From Sporocytophaga sp. (lineage in GTDB: Bacteria; Bacteroidota; Bacteroidia; Cytophagales; Cytophagaceae): a stretch of 64,000 bases of DNA. A program made the position numbers and the translations under genes. The notes under the pieces were generated by a model. That model was not told the DNA's origin and did not search any database. It was given only the letters and a program-made list of their open reading frames with translations. Below are positions 35,075 through 45,071 of the stretch, in pieces. The stretch spans positions 1 to 64,000 of the forward strand of contig NZ_JAGHZZ010000003.1 of assembly GCF_017745095.1 (NCBI RefSeq), in the 5' to 3' direction. The first letter of the stretch is position 1. Each line of letters opens with the position of its first letter.

Positions 35075-36421
35075 TTAAACACCTGTTTTACCCTCCTTTG
35101 CAAATTCTCTGTTTATACCTGTCAGTAAATCTCCAGCCATTATTCTATTTGAGCTTCGTGAGACAGCCTTGAGACAGCAATGACGCAGTACATTCGTTAC
35201 GGAACCGCCACAAATTTTATAACGTTCTGCAAGATTAGTCAGGTCTACATCTTCATCATAAACAAACCCTTCCGGTTTTGATTTCTCCCACAACAGCAGC
35301 CTTTCTGAATAGTCCGGTAGTGAAAAATTTACGATCGACTGAAGTCTTCTGTAAAAAGCCTGATCAATATTTTTTTTATAATTGCTGGCAAGTATTACAA
35401 GTCCATCATACTGTTCGACACGCTGCAGCAAGTACGCTACCTCTTGATTCGCATACCTGTCATGAGCATCTTTAGTTTCAGACCTTTTTCCAAATAATGC
35501 ATCTGCTTCATCAAAAAACAGAATCCAGTTTTGACCTTGTGCTCTGCTAAATATTTTTGAAAGATTTTTTTCTGTTTCTCCTACATACTTGGATACTATC
35601 ATAGACAGATCGATCTTATATGTTTCCCTTCCCGTAGCCTTTCCGATTAATGAAGCTGTTAAAGTTTTCCCCGTTCCGGGAGGCCCCGCAAATAATGCCC
35701 TATAGCCAGGCATTGTCTTTCGAGCATAGTCCTTATTACTTAGCAACTGCTTTTCGAAACGAACCCAGTCAAGAATATCTTCAACCTGATCCAATGTTTC
35801 CTTATTAAGCACCAGATCATTCCATTCCAGTGAAGTTGATATTTTTTCCGCGGGAAAATCAGACGAAAAATGAGGTTCCAGCGCCTTACCATTAATCAGA
35901 CAATCTATGATTTCCTTTGAAGGATTAAGTAACTGGCTTGTGAAAGGCTCATCAGGCTGGGCTACATATAAAGATATAAGATGATATGCGTTTAGCTTCT
36001 CTTCAGGATTAAACAAATACAACCAGTCGAGTACGTTCCCCTGTCTTCCAGCAAGCAAATAAAGGGCAGTTTGTATTGTAGGTATAAAACCTCTGTAGGC
36101 CTTACCAAGAGCACCGCCTATTTCTGACGGTACCATTTCCAATTGATTTTTTACAGAGAGAAATCTATTACTTAACTCTGGTTTCAGAAATGGGCTAAGA
36201 CTCAATACAAGTATCAGCCTTTCTGCCGGTGAAAGATTACATTTTTCAATAATAGAACTATAGATATCCCCTTTCACTAATTTAGGTGCGGGAACAAGAG
36301 AGAGCAAATCTCCTTCAAAAACCTGGAATGATACTCTCAGATCAAGAACAGATTCCAGCCAGGAGATATCCATATTTAAAGCAGCATAAGTCCGCTGGAT
36401 AACCTCAGTTTGCATTGTCAT
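35075..36421 (-). CDS. AAA-family ATPase
   Basis: A 448-residue ATPase. Residues about 1-210 form a helical N-terminal domain without a known function. The AAA core is at about 220-440, with Walker A AGPPGTGKT, Walker B ILFFDEADALFG, sensor-like LASNYKKNIDQAFYRRLQ (arginine finger region) and C-terminal helical lid (YKICGGSVTNVLRHC). This architecture is close to the AAA ATPases encoded with extracellular contractile injection systems, but no sheath, tube or baseplate genes are in the window, and orphan copies are common in Bacteroidota. The role is therefore open; it may remodel a protein complex. Confidence 0.85.
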   Translation of the reverse strand: MTMQTEVIQRTYAALNMDISWLESVLDLRVSFQVFEGDLLSLVPAPKLVKGDIYSSIIEKCNLSPAERLILVLSLSPFLKPELSNRFLSVKNQLEMVPSEIGGALGKAYRGFIPTIQTALYLLAGRQGNVLDWLYLFNPEEKLNAYHLISLYVAQPDEPFTSQLLNPSKEIIDCLINGKALEPHFSSDFPAEKISTSLEWNDLVLNKETLDQVEDILDWVRFEKQLLSNKDYARKTMPGYRALFAGPPGTGKTLTASLIGKATGRETYKIDLSMIVSKYVGETEKNLSKIFSRAQGQNWILFFDEADALFGKRSETKDAHDRYANQEVAYLLQRVEQYDGLVILASNYKKNIDQAFYRRLQSIVNFSLPDYSERLLLWEKSKPEGFVYDEDVDLTNLAERYKICGGSVTNVLRHCCLKAVSRSSNRIMAGDLLTGINREFAKEGKTGV

Positions 36422-36686
36422 TTTCCTGGTATTATTAAGTTCAAGGGAAAGAGCGGGAGACTCTTTTAATGGAATTGTATTGGGTAAAAATAAAACTTAT
36501 TTAATTATTTCAAACTATCTTAAAAAAGATTCTGTTGAAAAAACATATTCCAAAGTCTTTTAAAATCTCTTAAAATCAAGGGCCTATACAATCACTAACG
36601 GTTTGAGAGTTTAAGTTTTTGCTCGAAATCATAAAAAGTTTCAAGGGAAATTTTCTTTATACTAAAAAATAAAAAAGAACGGTAAG

Positions 36687-36694
36687 TATATTTG
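36687..36694 (+). promoter_or_regulatory. Candidate -7 element for the response regulator gene
   Basis: TATATTTG (TAnnTTTG) 18 bases before the ATG at 36713. It overlaps the alternative TTG start at 36692, which argues for the ATG. No TTG at -33 spacing. Confidence 0.45.
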
Positions 36695-36712
36695 AATTTA
36701 GATTTACAAAAA

Positions 36713-37393
36713 ATGAAAATTCTAATCATTGAAGATGAAGTAAATGTCGCTTCTTTTATTATGAGAGGCTTTCAGGAAGAAGGACATTCCGCAAGCATAG
36801 CTATGGACGGAGCCACCGGTCTTCAGATGATGACTGATCACACATTTGATCTGGTAATACTTGATCTGATGCTTCCAGGTATTAATGGTATGGAGGTTTG
36901 CAGACGAATAAGAGAGGACAATTCCGATGTACCTATCATTATGCTAACAGCACTTGGAACTACAGAAAACGTAGTGTCTGGCCTTAATGCAGGCGCTGAT
37001 GACTATATGATAAAACCATTTAAATTTTCCGAGCTGTTGGCACGTATAGAAGCGATTAAAAGGAGAACCCAGAAAAACAATCCCAAAAACTTTATTTTAA
37101 AATTTTCCAATTTGGAAATAAACACCTCCAATAAAACAGTCAAAAGAGGAGATGAAAAAATAACACTCACAGCTACAGAATTTAAGCTTCTGGAATATCT
37201 CATGATAAACCAGGGAAGAGTATTATCGAGGGTGAGCATACTTGAAAATGTATGGGATATTAATTTTGACATGAATACTAATGTGGTGGATGTATACATT
37301 AACTATTTAAGAAAAAAAATAGACAAAGGCTTTGAAGAAAAGTTAATACACACTGTAGTGGGTATGGGCTACGTTATGAGAAAAGACGACTGA
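36713..37393 (+). CDS. OmpR/PhoB-family response regulator
   Basis: A 226-residue DNA-binding regulator. The receiver domain has the acidic pair in IIEDE, phospho-acceptor Asp51 (LVILDLMLPG) and Lys of KPF (YMIKPFKF). The C-terminal winged helix reads LTATEFKLLEYLMINQGRVLSR and VVDVYINYLRKKIDKG. The ATG at 36713 is used rather than a TTG seven codons upstream. It is followed after one base by its kinase, with which it should form a pair; the sequence resembles CusR/CopR-like regulators. Targets are unknown. The efflux operon is 7 kb away, so a link is speculative. Confidence 0.92.
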   Translation: MKILIIEDEVNVASFIMRGFQEEGHSASIAMDGATGLQMMTDHTFDLVILDLMLPGINGMEVCRRIREDNSDVPIIMLTALGTTENVVSGLNAGADDYMIKPFKFSELLARIEAIKRRTQKNNPKNFILKFSNLEINTSNKTVKRGDEKITLTATEFKLLEYLMINQGRVLSRVSILENVWDINFDMNTNVVDVYINYLRKKIDKGFEEKLIHTVVGMGYVMRKDD

Positions 37394-37394
37394 C

Positions 37395-38771
37395 ATGACC
37401 ATACGTAATAAAATTATTATTCTTTATATTTCTCTGACTGCAGCAACTTTGCTGTTGCTAAGTATATTTATATTTTTATTTACCTCTCATTTCGCTACCA
37501 GAAATTTTTATACAAGACTTAAAGCCAGAGCCTCCATTGCAGCGCATAAGCATATGGAGGAAGATCTAAGCGCAAAACCTGTATATGAAGAAGTCCGAAA
37601 AAAGCATCTTGTACCTTTGACCGGTGAAAGAGAATATTTAATTAAAACAGATACCATTTATTCCAAATCAAAAGGAAGTTTTTTAAGTGCTTTGCCTTCA
37701 ACCTTCCTTGACGAAATCATAAAGACAGGATATGCTGAATATAAAGATGGAGATGACTTTTTTGTTGGAGTTTATTATAAAGATCAGTACCCAGATCATA
37801 TAGTAATCCTTACTGCTATTGACCAGGAAGGAAATGAGCTTCTTTCATCTCTAAGAAATTTACTTATAGTAGGTTTCATAGCATGTTGTGTAATTATACT
37901 CGTAGCAGCAATATTATTTTCAAATCAAATCTTAAACCCAATAGCCCGAATTGTAAAAGAGGTTGATCAAATTCGTGCATCTAATCTCCACCTTCGCCTT
38001 GATCCAGGAAATGGAAAGGATGAATTGTCTCACCTTGCAAATATCTTTAACAACATGCTTGACAGATTGGAAGCGTCTTTTGAAATGCAGAGCCATTTTG
38101 TAAGCAACGCTTCTCATGAATTAAGAACTCCTCTTACCACGATACTAGGTGAGTCTGAGATAATCCTCAAAAGACCCAGAAGTACAGATGAATATATCCA
38201 GTCTTTAAATACAATTGCTTTGGAAGCAAGTAAACTGGACCAACTCATAACCAGTTTACTAAAAATGTCTCAACTGGGCTTTGATGGTAAAAAGCTGATC
38301 ACAGAAAAAGTTCAGATGGATGAGCTCTTACTTGCAGTGAAAGCAGATCTCACCAGAAGGATACCTGACAATCAGGTAAGTCTTGAATTTTCTGAGATGC
38401 CTGAAAACATTGAATGGATATCCCTTTCAGTAAACAGAATGTGGATGAAACTCGCTATCATCAATATTATTCATAATGCCATTAAATACTCTGAAAATCA
38501 AAAAGTAATTGTAAAACTTTTTGCTAATGAAAAGCTTCTTGAAATAAGCGTAACAGACTCTGGTATCGGAATACCCGCTGAGGATATCACTCACGTATTT
38601 GAGCCGTTTTATAGAGGTAGTAATACAACAAACTTTGTAGGGCATGGCATTGGCCTTCCCCTTTCACTCAAGATTATCCGTCTGCATCACGGAAAAATTT
38701 CTATTAACTCAGAAAAGGATAAAGGAACAACTATTAGTATATACTTTAACCGTGAAGAGCTAAGTGAATAA
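37395..38771 (+). CDS. Sensor histidine kinase, partner of the adjacent regulator
   Basis: A 458-residue membrane kinase. TM1 is at about 8-30, the periplasmic sensor at about 31-155 and TM2 at about 156-178. A HAMP domain (NPIARIVKEVDQIRASNLHL) leads to HisKA (NASHELRTPLTTILGESE) and HATPase_c (NIIHNAIKYS, TDSGIGIP, GHGIGLPLSLKI). All catalytic boxes look intact. It belongs to the CusS/heavy-metal-type sensor group by HAMP-HisKA style, but the periplasmic domain lacks a recognisable metal motif. The start is one base after the regulator stop. Next genes belong to another unit. Confidence 0.92.
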   Translation: MTIRNKIIILYISLTAATLLLLSIFIFLFTSHFATRNFYTRLKARASIAAHKHMEEDLSAKPVYEEVRKKHLVPLTGEREYLIKTDTIYSKSKGSFLSALPSTFLDEIIKTGYAEYKDGDDFFVGVYYKDQYPDHIVILTAIDQEGNELLSSLRNLLIVGFIACCVIILVAAILFSNQILNPIARIVKEVDQIRASNLHLRLDPGNGKDELSHLANIFNNMLDRLEASFEMQSHFVSNASHELRTPLTTILGESEIILKRPRSTDEYIQSLNTIALEASKLDQLITSLLKMSQLGFDGKKLITEKVQMDELLLAVKADLTRRIPDNQVSLEFSEMPENIEWISLSVNRMWMKLAIINIIHNAIKYSENQKVIVKLFANEKLLEISVTDSGIGIPAEDITHVFEPFYRGSNTTNFVGHGIGLPLSLKIIRLHHGKISINSEKDKGTTISIYFNREELSE

Positions 38772-38944
38772 TAATTCAACATTAATACTCTCTAATATCT
38801 TTCTAATTTCGTTCTAATCTTAACGTCTGTCATTAATAAAACATACAGTATATATGGGGAATTGATAGATGATGTGTTAACTTTTCCCCAGAAATTATAA
38901 TCATTTTTTTATAACCGTCTCAGCTCATTTTAATTTCCGTATTT

Positions 38945-38952
38945 TACTTTTG
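38945..38952 (+). promoter_or_regulatory. Candidate -7 element for the UspA-like gene
   Basis: TACTTTTG, 18 bases before the ATG at 38971, a spacing giving a leader of about 12 bases. No clear TTG at -33. Confidence 0.45.
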
Positions 38953-38970
38953 TAAGGAAACAGAGCAGAT

Positions 38971-39681
38971 ATGCTAACATTTCTGATTCCAACTGATTTT
39001 TCGGAAGAAACATTTATTACAATTAAGAACCTTAAAGCATTGGTTAATTCCAGTTCTTTGAAGATTATTCTATTGTATTCTGTACCTCTTCCGAATTCCA
39101 TCATTGAAACATTATTTCTCCCTAAATACAAAGACTACCCAAGGAGTGACTTTCAAGAGGAATTAGATAAAATTAAGGCTGAAGCAATTGATACCGATAT
39201 GCATATTCACATACACTGTCAATATGGGATATCTGAACCTATACTTGATCATATCATCTGTGAATATGGAATACATTTTTCTGTAATATCAGACATACAA
39301 CCCAAGAAAGAACAGGAGGAATTGTTTGACATAATAAAAAAAAGCTATGCTCCGGTACTTCATATTCCACAAGGCTGCAGAATCGATGCTAATCCTTCTG
39401 TCGGAATTATTATGCCAAAAGGTTACAAAACAATACCATCAGACCTTCAGAACTTATTGCCATTACAGCGGCTTTGCATATATAACGAGTCAGATAGTTT
39501 GGTAAACATTAATGATAAATCAGTTTCAATTTCCAAAGCTGCTTCACTGTTAAAAGAACTGCAGATTAATTTATTGATAGAGATGAATGCAAAAAGAAAA
39601 AAATCATTGCTCAAAAAAAGAACGTCTGCTCATTCCAAATTCGAAATAGGTATTCCTCTATTAAGAGTTAATTATAATTAA
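38971..39681 (+). CDS. Divergent universal stress protein-like protein
   Basis: A 236-residue protein opening MLTFLIPTDFSEETFITIKNL, the usual strand and turn of UspA proteins. The first domain ends near 130 (YAPVLHIPQ). The second half (about 135-236) has only weak UspA similarity and a Lys/Arg-rich end. The ATP-binding G-x2-G-x9-G-S/T motif is not seen, so it probably does not bind ATP in the usual manner. It is followed 22 bases later by the bestrophin gene and probably co-transcribed. Confidence 0.7.
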   Translation: MLTFLIPTDFSEETFITIKNLKALVNSSSLKIILLYSVPLPNSIIETLFLPKYKDYPRSDFQEELDKIKAEAIDTDMHIHIHCQYGISEPILDHIICEYGIHFSVISDIQPKKEQEELFDIIKKSYAPVLHIPQGCRIDANPSVGIIMPKGYKTIPSDLQNLLPLQRLCIYNESDSLVNINDKSVSISKAASLLKELQINLLIEMNAKRKKSLLKKRTSAHSKFEIGIPLLRVNYN

Positions 39682-39703
39682 AACGAATGCTTAATATAAA
39701 CCT

Positions 39704-40612
39704 ATGCTTCTAAAGAAAAATATCCCTATAAAATATGTACTGGGCAAGATCAAATATGAACTTGTCTTTATTGTTATCTATGCATCGATAATTGGTTACC
39801 TTGATTCATCATTGCACCTGGAGAACATTTCTGTATCTACTGGTGTACCTACAATCTTAGGTACCATAATTTCTTTACTCCTCGCCTTCAGATCAAACCA
39901 GGCTTATGACAGATGGTGGGAAGCCAGAGTCATTTGGGGCGCGATTGTAAATGATTCAAGAACACTTTCCAGACTAGTGTATTCTTTCATAAACGATCCA
40001 GAATTTTCAGTTGAAAAACATTCATTCAAAGAAAAGTTTATCAAACGTCAGATCGCTTGGTGTTACTGCCTTGGAGACTCGCTGCGTAATCAGGTAAACC
40101 TTAGTAGAATAAAACCTTTTCTTTCTGATAAAGAAGTAGACTATGTTTCTAAACATGATAATAAACCTAACGCACTATTGTACCTACATAGCCAGGATAT
40201 AAATCAGGCATTGGAAAAGGGTTGGATCAATGCCTATCAACAGGTAAAAATCGAACATATTATTACCAATTTATGTGACTCTATGGGTAAATGTGAAAGA
40301 ATAAAAAACACTATCTTTCCTACTACTTATAGCATGTACATTAACTTTACCCTTTGGATATTTATTCTTCTGTTTCCTTTTGCGCTTACAAGCTACTTCG
40401 GCTTGTTCGAGATTCCTCTGATGATCGCTATTACTGCGGCATTACTTCTTGTTGAAAAAATGGCAATCCATTTACAGGATCCTTTTGAAAACAGGCCAAC
40501 AGATATTCCGGTAACAGCTTTGGCTAATACTATTGAAAAAAATCTTATGCAAATACTAAGTGAAGATTCAACAACAGCAAAAGCTCAAGTAGAGTCCTAC
40601 TATGTATTATAA
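39704..40612 (+). CDS. Bestrophin family membrane channel-like protein
   Basis: A 302-residue membrane protein. The segments PTILGTIISLLLAFRSNQAYDRWWEAR and FALTSYFGLFEIPLMIAITA (described by 49-76 and 224-245) with DPFENRPTDIPVTALANTIE are hallmarks of the bestrophin/UPF0187 family, a pentameric ion channel fold; bacterial members conduct cations or anions depending on the pore. The ion is not predictable here. Co-directional with the upstream stress-protein gene; ends before a GC-rich hairpin and a terminator. Confidence 0.9.
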   Translation: MLLKKNIPIKYVLGKIKYELVFIVIYASIIGYLDSSLHLENISVSTGVPTILGTIISLLLAFRSNQAYDRWWEARVIWGAIVNDSRTLSRLVYSFINDPEFSVEKHSFKEKFIKRQIAWCYCLGDSLRNQVNLSRIKPFLSDKEVDYVSKHDNKPNALLYLHSQDINQALEKGWINAYQQVKIEHIITNLCDSMGKCERIKNTIFPTTYSMYINFTLWIFILLFPFALTSYFGLFEIPLMIAITAALLLVEKMAIHLQDPFENRPTDIPVTALANTIEKNLMQILSEDSTTAKAQVESYYVL

Positions 40613-40633
40613 TCTTGTAAGTGTGGTTATTTC

Positions 40634-40669
40634 TACTCCGGGCTTCATAGTATCCGAAGCTCCGGAGTA
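40634..40669 (+). repeat. GC-rich hairpin after the bestrophin gene
   Basis: TACTCCGGGCTTC (40634-40646) pairs with GAAGCTCCGGAGTA (40656-40669), leaving a one-base bulge and a 9-base loop. No T-run follows; it may be an RNA-stability element or a relic repeat. Confidence 0.55.
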
Positions 40670-40699
40670 AAATAGCTTTATTGGTGGGGTGTTTAAAAT

Positions 40700-40726
40700 A
40701 AAAAGGGGAAGTATATTCCCCTTTTT
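40700..40726. terminator. Bidirectional terminator
   Basis: 11-bp stem AAAAAGGGGAA / TTCCCCTTTTT with a 5-base loop, between the 3' ends of the bestrophin gene and the minus-strand small membrane gene. A-run before and T-run after serve both strands. Confidence 0.9.
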
Positions 40727-40741
40727 TATTTTAATGATATT

Positions 40742-41047
40742 TTATCTTTTAAATGGTTTCCCAAACCTTCCGAAAGTCTTTTTTGTCACCCCCCAAAAGA
40801 ATGGAAACTGACGAAAAATAAATCCATAGGTTAACAGAAACACATAATAAAATGGGAAAATCACAAAAAGCCAAAGAAGGAATTTTATATAAAATGGAGT
40901 TTCTGCAACCACTCCCATCAATGGAAATAAAATCTTTCTAATTTGAACTGCAGATATTCCAGTTAATCCAAAAACGATAAAAATAATCGTCATCTGCCAA
41001 TTGCTTGTTATCCCCCACTTGTCTTTCAATTTGAACCAAAAGCTCAT
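40742..41047 (-). CDS. Small membrane protein, DUF6787-like
   Basis: A 101-residue protein with two transmembrane helices (about 17-38 and 55-78). It opens with KDKWGITSNWQMTIIFIVFGLTG, closely matching a Bacteroidota family often listed as DUF6787. The C-terminus (FPFFWGVTKKTFGRFGKPFKR) is basic and probably cytoplasmic. Function unknown. It is 58 bases after the pseudouridine synthase gene stops in transcription order and may be read alone. Confidence 0.72.
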   Translation of the reverse strand: MSFWFKLKDKWGITSNWQMTIIFIVFGLTGISAVQIRKILFPLMGVVAETPFYIKFLLWLFVIFPFYYVFLLTYGFIFRQFPFFWGVTKKTFGRFGKPFKR

Positions 41048-41105
41048 ACTTTATAAAATTTTATTAAACCGAAAATTAAATATGAATTATGAACACATTC
41101 TGAAG

Positions 41106-41810
41106 TTATTCAAACATTTTGAACTTCCCCCAAGCTCCCGAACCCGGCAAATCTGCAATTAGTTCAATTGGCTCTTTTTTTACTGGGTGAATAAATTTTA
41201 ATTTCCTTGCATGAAGACAAATACTATGATCTCCATTCTTTTCAGAAAATCCATATTTCACGTCTCCTTTAATCGGACATCCCATAGATGACAATTGAGA
41301 TCTTATCTGATGATGTCTCCCAGTATGAGGATTCACTTCAAGCAGATACAGCTCACCTGACTTACCGACCATTTGATAATCCAACTCAGCTCGTAAACTA
41401 TCCTTTATTTGGTTATCATAAGTCTTGGAGACGTTAATTTTTCCGTCTTTTTTCATCCAATGCACCAGCTTGCCGCTAAGTTCCGGAGGCTTATTTCCAA
41501 CAATAGCCCAGTATACTTTCTCTACCTTTCTTTCTCTGAAGACCTCATTCATTCTTTCCAGAGCTTTGGAAGTTTTGGCAATCACTACAAGCCCGCTTAC
41601 AGGTCTGTCAAGCCGATGAACAACACCGGCAAAAATATTCCCCGGCTTATTGTATTTAGCCCTTAAATAATCTTTGATATAATCCGGTAATGCTTTATCT
41701 CCTGTCTCATCTCCCTGCACGAGTATGCCGCTTCTTTTATTTACTATGATGAGATGGTTGTCTTCGAAAACAACTTGAAATTTATCTGAGAAATCCACTT
41801 TGGTAAGCAC
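41106..41810 (-). CDS. RluA-family pseudouridine synthase
   Basis: A 234-residue RNA-modifying enzyme that isomerises uridine to pseudouridine in rRNA or tRNA. The catalytic Asp is in GVVHRLDRPVSGLVVIAKT. ILVQGDETGDK, GRHHQIRSQLSSMGCPIKGD and HARKLKF are family motifs. It has no N-terminal S4 domain, so it belongs to the short RluA/RluC-like class. The exact target base cannot be read. It lies 41 bases after panB in transcription order. Confidence 0.92.
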   Translation of the reverse strand: MLTKVDFSDKFQVVFEDNHLIIVNKRSGILVQGDETGDKALPDYIKDYLRAKYNKPGNIFAGVVHRLDRPVSGLVVIAKTSKALERMNEVFRERKVEKVYWAIVGNKPPELSGKLVHWMKKDGKINVSKTYDNQIKDSLRAELDYQMVGKSGELYLLEVNPHTGRHHQIRSQLSSMGCPIKGDVKYGFSEKNGDHSICLHARKLKFIHPVKKEPIELIADLPGSGAWGKFKMFE

Positions 41811-41851
41811 TTAAAGTCAGGCCTTGAATTTGGCCCGACTGATGGTAAATT

Positions 41852-42670
41852 TTAATAATATTCTTCTTGTCCGGGAAAGTCTACAGACTTTACATCTTTA
41901 ATATACTCTTCGACAGCATTGGTAATGATATTATCCAGCTCCGCATATCTTCTCAAAAATCTTGGTTTAAACTCTTTCGTAATTCCAAGCATATCATGAG
42001 TAACAAGTACCTGCCCGTCAACAAATGGTCCTGCACCAATACCGATTACCGGAATAGTAAGCTCTTCAGCAACTGTCTTAGCTAATTCAGCAGGAATCTT
42101 TTCTAAAACGATAGCAAAGCACCCACAGTCTTCTAAAAGTCTGGCATCTTCTATAAGTTTCTTAGCTTCTGCCTCTTCTCTTGCTCTTACGGTATATGTT
42201 CCGAATTTATAAATACTTTGAGGAGTAAGTCCGAGGTGTCCCATAACCGGTACACCAGCACTTAATATTCTCAGAATACTTTCTCTTATTTCTATCCCTC
42301 CTTCTATCTTCACAGAATGCGCTCCGGATTCTTTCATGATCCTGATGGCTGATCTTAAAGCTTCAGAAGAGTTTCCCTGATAAGATCCAAAAGGAAGATC
42401 TACAACGACTAATGCCCTGCTTACCGCTCTTATTACAGAACTCGCATGATATATCATCTGATCAAGGGTGATTGGCAAGGTAGTTTCGTGTCCTGCTATC
42501 ACATTCGAGGCAGAATCTCCTACCAGCAGAACATCAACACCTGCTGTGTCCAGAATTTTTGCCATTGAATAATCGTAAGCCGTAAGCATGGAAATCTTCT
42601 CTTTACGATTCTTCATTTCTTGTAACTGGTGCGTAGTTACTTTTCTAATTTCTGATTTGTGAACAGACAT
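41852..42670 (-). CDS. panB: 3-methyl-2-oxobutanoate hydroxymethyltransferase
   Basis: First committed enzyme of pantothenate and coenzyme A synthesis; it transfers a hydroxymethyl group from methylene-tetrahydrofolate to ketoisovalerate. Hallmarks in order: [81 protein letters not shown] and [16 protein letters not shown]. The 272-residue length is standard and the metal- and substrate-binding residues are present. It starts a short unit with the pseudouridine synthase gene. Confidence 0.96.
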   Translation of the reverse strand: MSVHKSEIRKVTTHQLQEMKNRKEKISMLTAYDYSMAKILDTAGVDVLLVGDSASNVIAGHETTLPITLDQMIYHASSVIRAVSRALVVVDLPFGSYQGNSSEALRSAIRIMKESGAHSVKIEGGIEIRESILRILSAGVPVMGHLGLTPQSIYKFGTYTVRAREEAEAKKLIEDARLLEDCGCFAIVLEKIPAELAKTVAEELTIPVIGIGAGPFVDGQVLVTHDMLGITKEFKPRFLRRYAELDNIITNAVEEYIKDVKSVDFPGQEEYY

Positions 42671-42855
42671 CTTACTTTATAATGCTCTGTAAAAACGGTT
42701 ATTTAAAATGATAATTTTCTTAAAGGTATGTAATTAATCCAAATAGGCCAATTTTATTCCCTTTCCTATTATTGAAATCTGTGAGTTACAGGGAGTATTA
42801 CAACCTAAATAACTATTCATTTTTCACCCCTGTTGTATTGATATATGTAAAAAAC

Positions 42856-43371
42856 ATGCTAAAAACTATATCAATATTATTAATTCTTTTTTCAATCAAT
42901 ATATTAGATGAGGAAGTGGACATTGAAAAAAGAGGCGCTACAAAACGTAAGGAGATCACAGGTGCATTAGCCAGCGCCTTAAAGATGAACAATTTTGATA
43001 TGCTCACTTCTTACATTCCGGATGAAAATGAAATTTTATACTTAAAAAATCATGCTTCCCAGAAAGATAAATACATTTATGACCAAATAGATGTGGAAAC
43101 TTTTAAAAATCAAACGAAAGAAAACTTTGCAACTGTTGAAGAAGCGGGCATAAGTCATCAGCTAAACTGGTCTGAAACTGAGCTTGTAGACCAACAGGAG
43201 TTGAAAAAAAATGAGAATAACTTTACAGTGTTTATGGCTGTACAGGACATGAATGGGAAAACAATGAAACTATCCTATGATGCTATCAAAATAAAGGAAA
43301 AATGGTTTCTGTTTCAAGGCATTAGAGTGGAACAATGCCTTACAGTAAGGAAAGACTGCCCCAAACAATAA
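42856..43371 (+). CDS. Putative secreted protein of unknown function
   Basis: No family recognised. With the ATG at 42856 the product has 171 residues and begins MLKTISILLILFSINILD, a signal-peptide-like stretch. A TTG at 42772 would add 28 residues and is less likely. The mature part is charged and alpha/beta, with a Cys pair at the end (EQCLTVRKDCPKQ). The last codons form one arm of the terminator. It is divergent from panB and convergent with proS. Confidence 0.65.
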   Translation: MLKTISILLILFSINILDEEVDIEKRGATKRKEITGALASALKMNNFDMLTSYIPDENEILYLKNHASQKDKYIYDQIDVETFKNQTKENFATVEEAGISHQLNWSETELVDQQELKKNENNFTVFMAVQDMNGKTMKLSYDAIKIKEKWFLFQGIRVEQCLTVRKDCPKQ

Positions 43372-43386
43372 TTTGGGACAGTCTTT
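43351..43386. terminator. Bidirectional terminator overlapping the end of the secreted-protein gene
   Basis: 15-base arms (43351-43365 and 43372-43386) pair with one mismatch around a 6-base loop. The left arm is the last coding sequence of the plus-strand gene and the loop holds most of its stop codon. It also lies 12 bases after the proS stop on the minus strand. Confidence 0.85.
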
Positions 43387-43397
43387 AAATTAAATAA

Positions 43398-44873
43398 TTA
43401 ATATGCTCTGGCAAATACTACCCTCTTCGTACTAGGTTTGCCTGTGTAAATACATTTACCAGCTTCATCTTTGGCATCAAGAGGAATGCACCTGATAGTC
43501 GCTTTTGTTTCTTCTTTTATTTTCTCCTCAGTTTCAGAAGAACCATCCCAGTGAGCTAAAATGAAACCACCTTTTGTATCCAGTACTTTTACAAATTCAT
43601 CAAAAGAATCAACCTTAGTTGTGTTTTCTTCTCTGAATTTTAAAGCTTTATTAAAAATATTCTGCTGAATATCTGCCAATAAGGATTCTACCTGAGTAAC
43701 GGCTTCCTCTATTTTAAAAGACTTTTTCTCTTTAGTATCTCTACGAGCAATTTCAATTGTTCCATTTTCAAGGTCTCTTGCTCCAAGTGCCAGACGAACA
43801 GGGACCCCTTTAAGTTCGTATTCTGCAAATTTAAAGCCCGGAGTCTGAGTATCTCTGTCATCAAACTTCACTGAAATCCCTTTTGCAAGAAGCTGTTTTC
43901 TTATCACTTCAGCTTTTTCCCTTATAAGTTCAAGTTGTTCTTTTCCTTTGAAAATAGGTACAATTACCACCTGAATCGGTGCCAAAGCTGGAGGTAAAAC
44001 CAAGCCTTCATCATCCGAGTGAGCCATAATAAGCGCTCCCATCAATCGGGTACTTACCCCCCACGAGGTTCCCCAGACAAAATCCAACTGACCTGCCTGA
44101 TTTGCAAATTTTACATCAAATGCTTTTGCAAAATTTTGTCCTAAAAAATGCGAAGTTCCTGCCTGCAAAGCTTTTCCATCTTGCATTAAAGCTTCAATAC
44201 AATAAGTATCCTCTGCGCCAGCAAAACGCTCATTTGCAGTCTTTTTACCTTTCACAACAGGCATCGCCATAAATTGCTCAGCAAAATTTGCATATACCTC
44301 AAGCATTTGTTCTGTCTCTCTGATCGCTTCCTGAGAAGTAGAATGCGCTGTGTGCCCCTCTTGCCATAAAAATTCCGCTGTACGCAGGAATAAACGAGTT
44401 CTCATTTCCCAACGAACTACGTTAGCCCACTGATTTACAAGCAATGGCAGATCTCTATATGACTGAACCCAGTTTTTATATGTGCTCCAGATGACAGTTT
44501 CAGAAGTAGGTCTTACAATAAGTTCTTCTTCTAGTTTTGCTTCCGGATCTACAATAACACCTTTTCCATCCGGAGAATTTTTTAATCTGTAATGCGTTAC
44601 TACCGCGCATTCTTTTGCAAACCCTTCAACGTGGCTTGCTTCTTTGCTTAAATAAGATTTTGGGATAAAAAGAGGGAAATAGGCATTAGAGTGTCCTGTA
44701 TCTTTAAACATTTTATCTAAAACCGACTGCATTTTTTCCCAAATGGAAAAACCATAGGGTTTAATAACCATACAACCTCTAACCGCCGAATTTTCAGCCA
44801 GATCTGCTCTTTTGACCAGTTCATTATACCATGCTGAATAATCTTCACTTCTTTTTGGCAATCCTTTGCTCAT
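43398..44873 (-). CDS. proS: Proline-tRNA ligase, archaeal/eukaryotic-like type
   Basis: Class II aminoacyl-tRNA synthetase of 491 residues that charges tRNA-Pro. It has the short architecture without the insertion (editing) domain of bacterial-type ProS: catalytic core (about 1-285), anticodon-binding domain (about 290-400) and a C-terminal zinc-binding-like region. Class II motifs include [48 protein letters not shown] and [24 protein letters not shown]. This form is standard in Bacteroidota. Monocistronic. Confidence 0.95.
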   Translation of the reverse strand: MSKGLPKRSEDYSAWYNELVKRADLAENSAVRGCMVIKPYGFSIWEKMQSVLDKMFKDTGHSNAYFPLFIPKSYLSKEASHVEGFAKECAVVTHYRLKNSPDGKGVIVDPEAKLEEELIVRPTSETVIWSTYKNWVQSYRDLPLLVNQWANVVRWEMRTRLFLRTAEFLWQEGHTAHSTSQEAIRETEQMLEVYANFAEQFMAMPVVKGKKTANERFAGAEDTYCIEALMQDGKALQAGTSHFLGQNFAKAFDVKFANQAGQLDFVWGTSWGVSTRLMGALIMAHSDDEGLVLPPALAPIQVVIVPIFKGKEQLELIREKAEVIRKQLLAKGISVKFDDRDTQTPGFKFAEYELKGVPVRLALGARDLENGTIEIARRDTKEKKSFKIEEAVTQVESLLADIQQNIFNKALKFREENTTKVDSFDEFVKVLDTKGGFILAHWDGSSETEEKIKEETKATIRCIPLDAKDEAGKCIYTGKPSTKRVVFARAY

Positions 44874-45071
44874 TATTTTTATTTATTTTGGTATACCTTT
44901 TGATCTTTAATTTTTGAAGTGGCAAATATACTATAAGACTAGAAAATTGTTTTTAAAAGTTGAATAAAACGGTTTTTCATAGTCCTTTAGCTAAAAATAA
45001 ATTAATTTGCTTAAAGATAATGGACTAAAGGTCCGTTTCGTTAGTTATTAATACAGATAAATAGTATTACT

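Noticed and set aside
34981-35172. Plus-strand open frame of 63 residues
   Set aside because: It overlaps the end of the AAA ATPase gene on the other strand and has no coding features.
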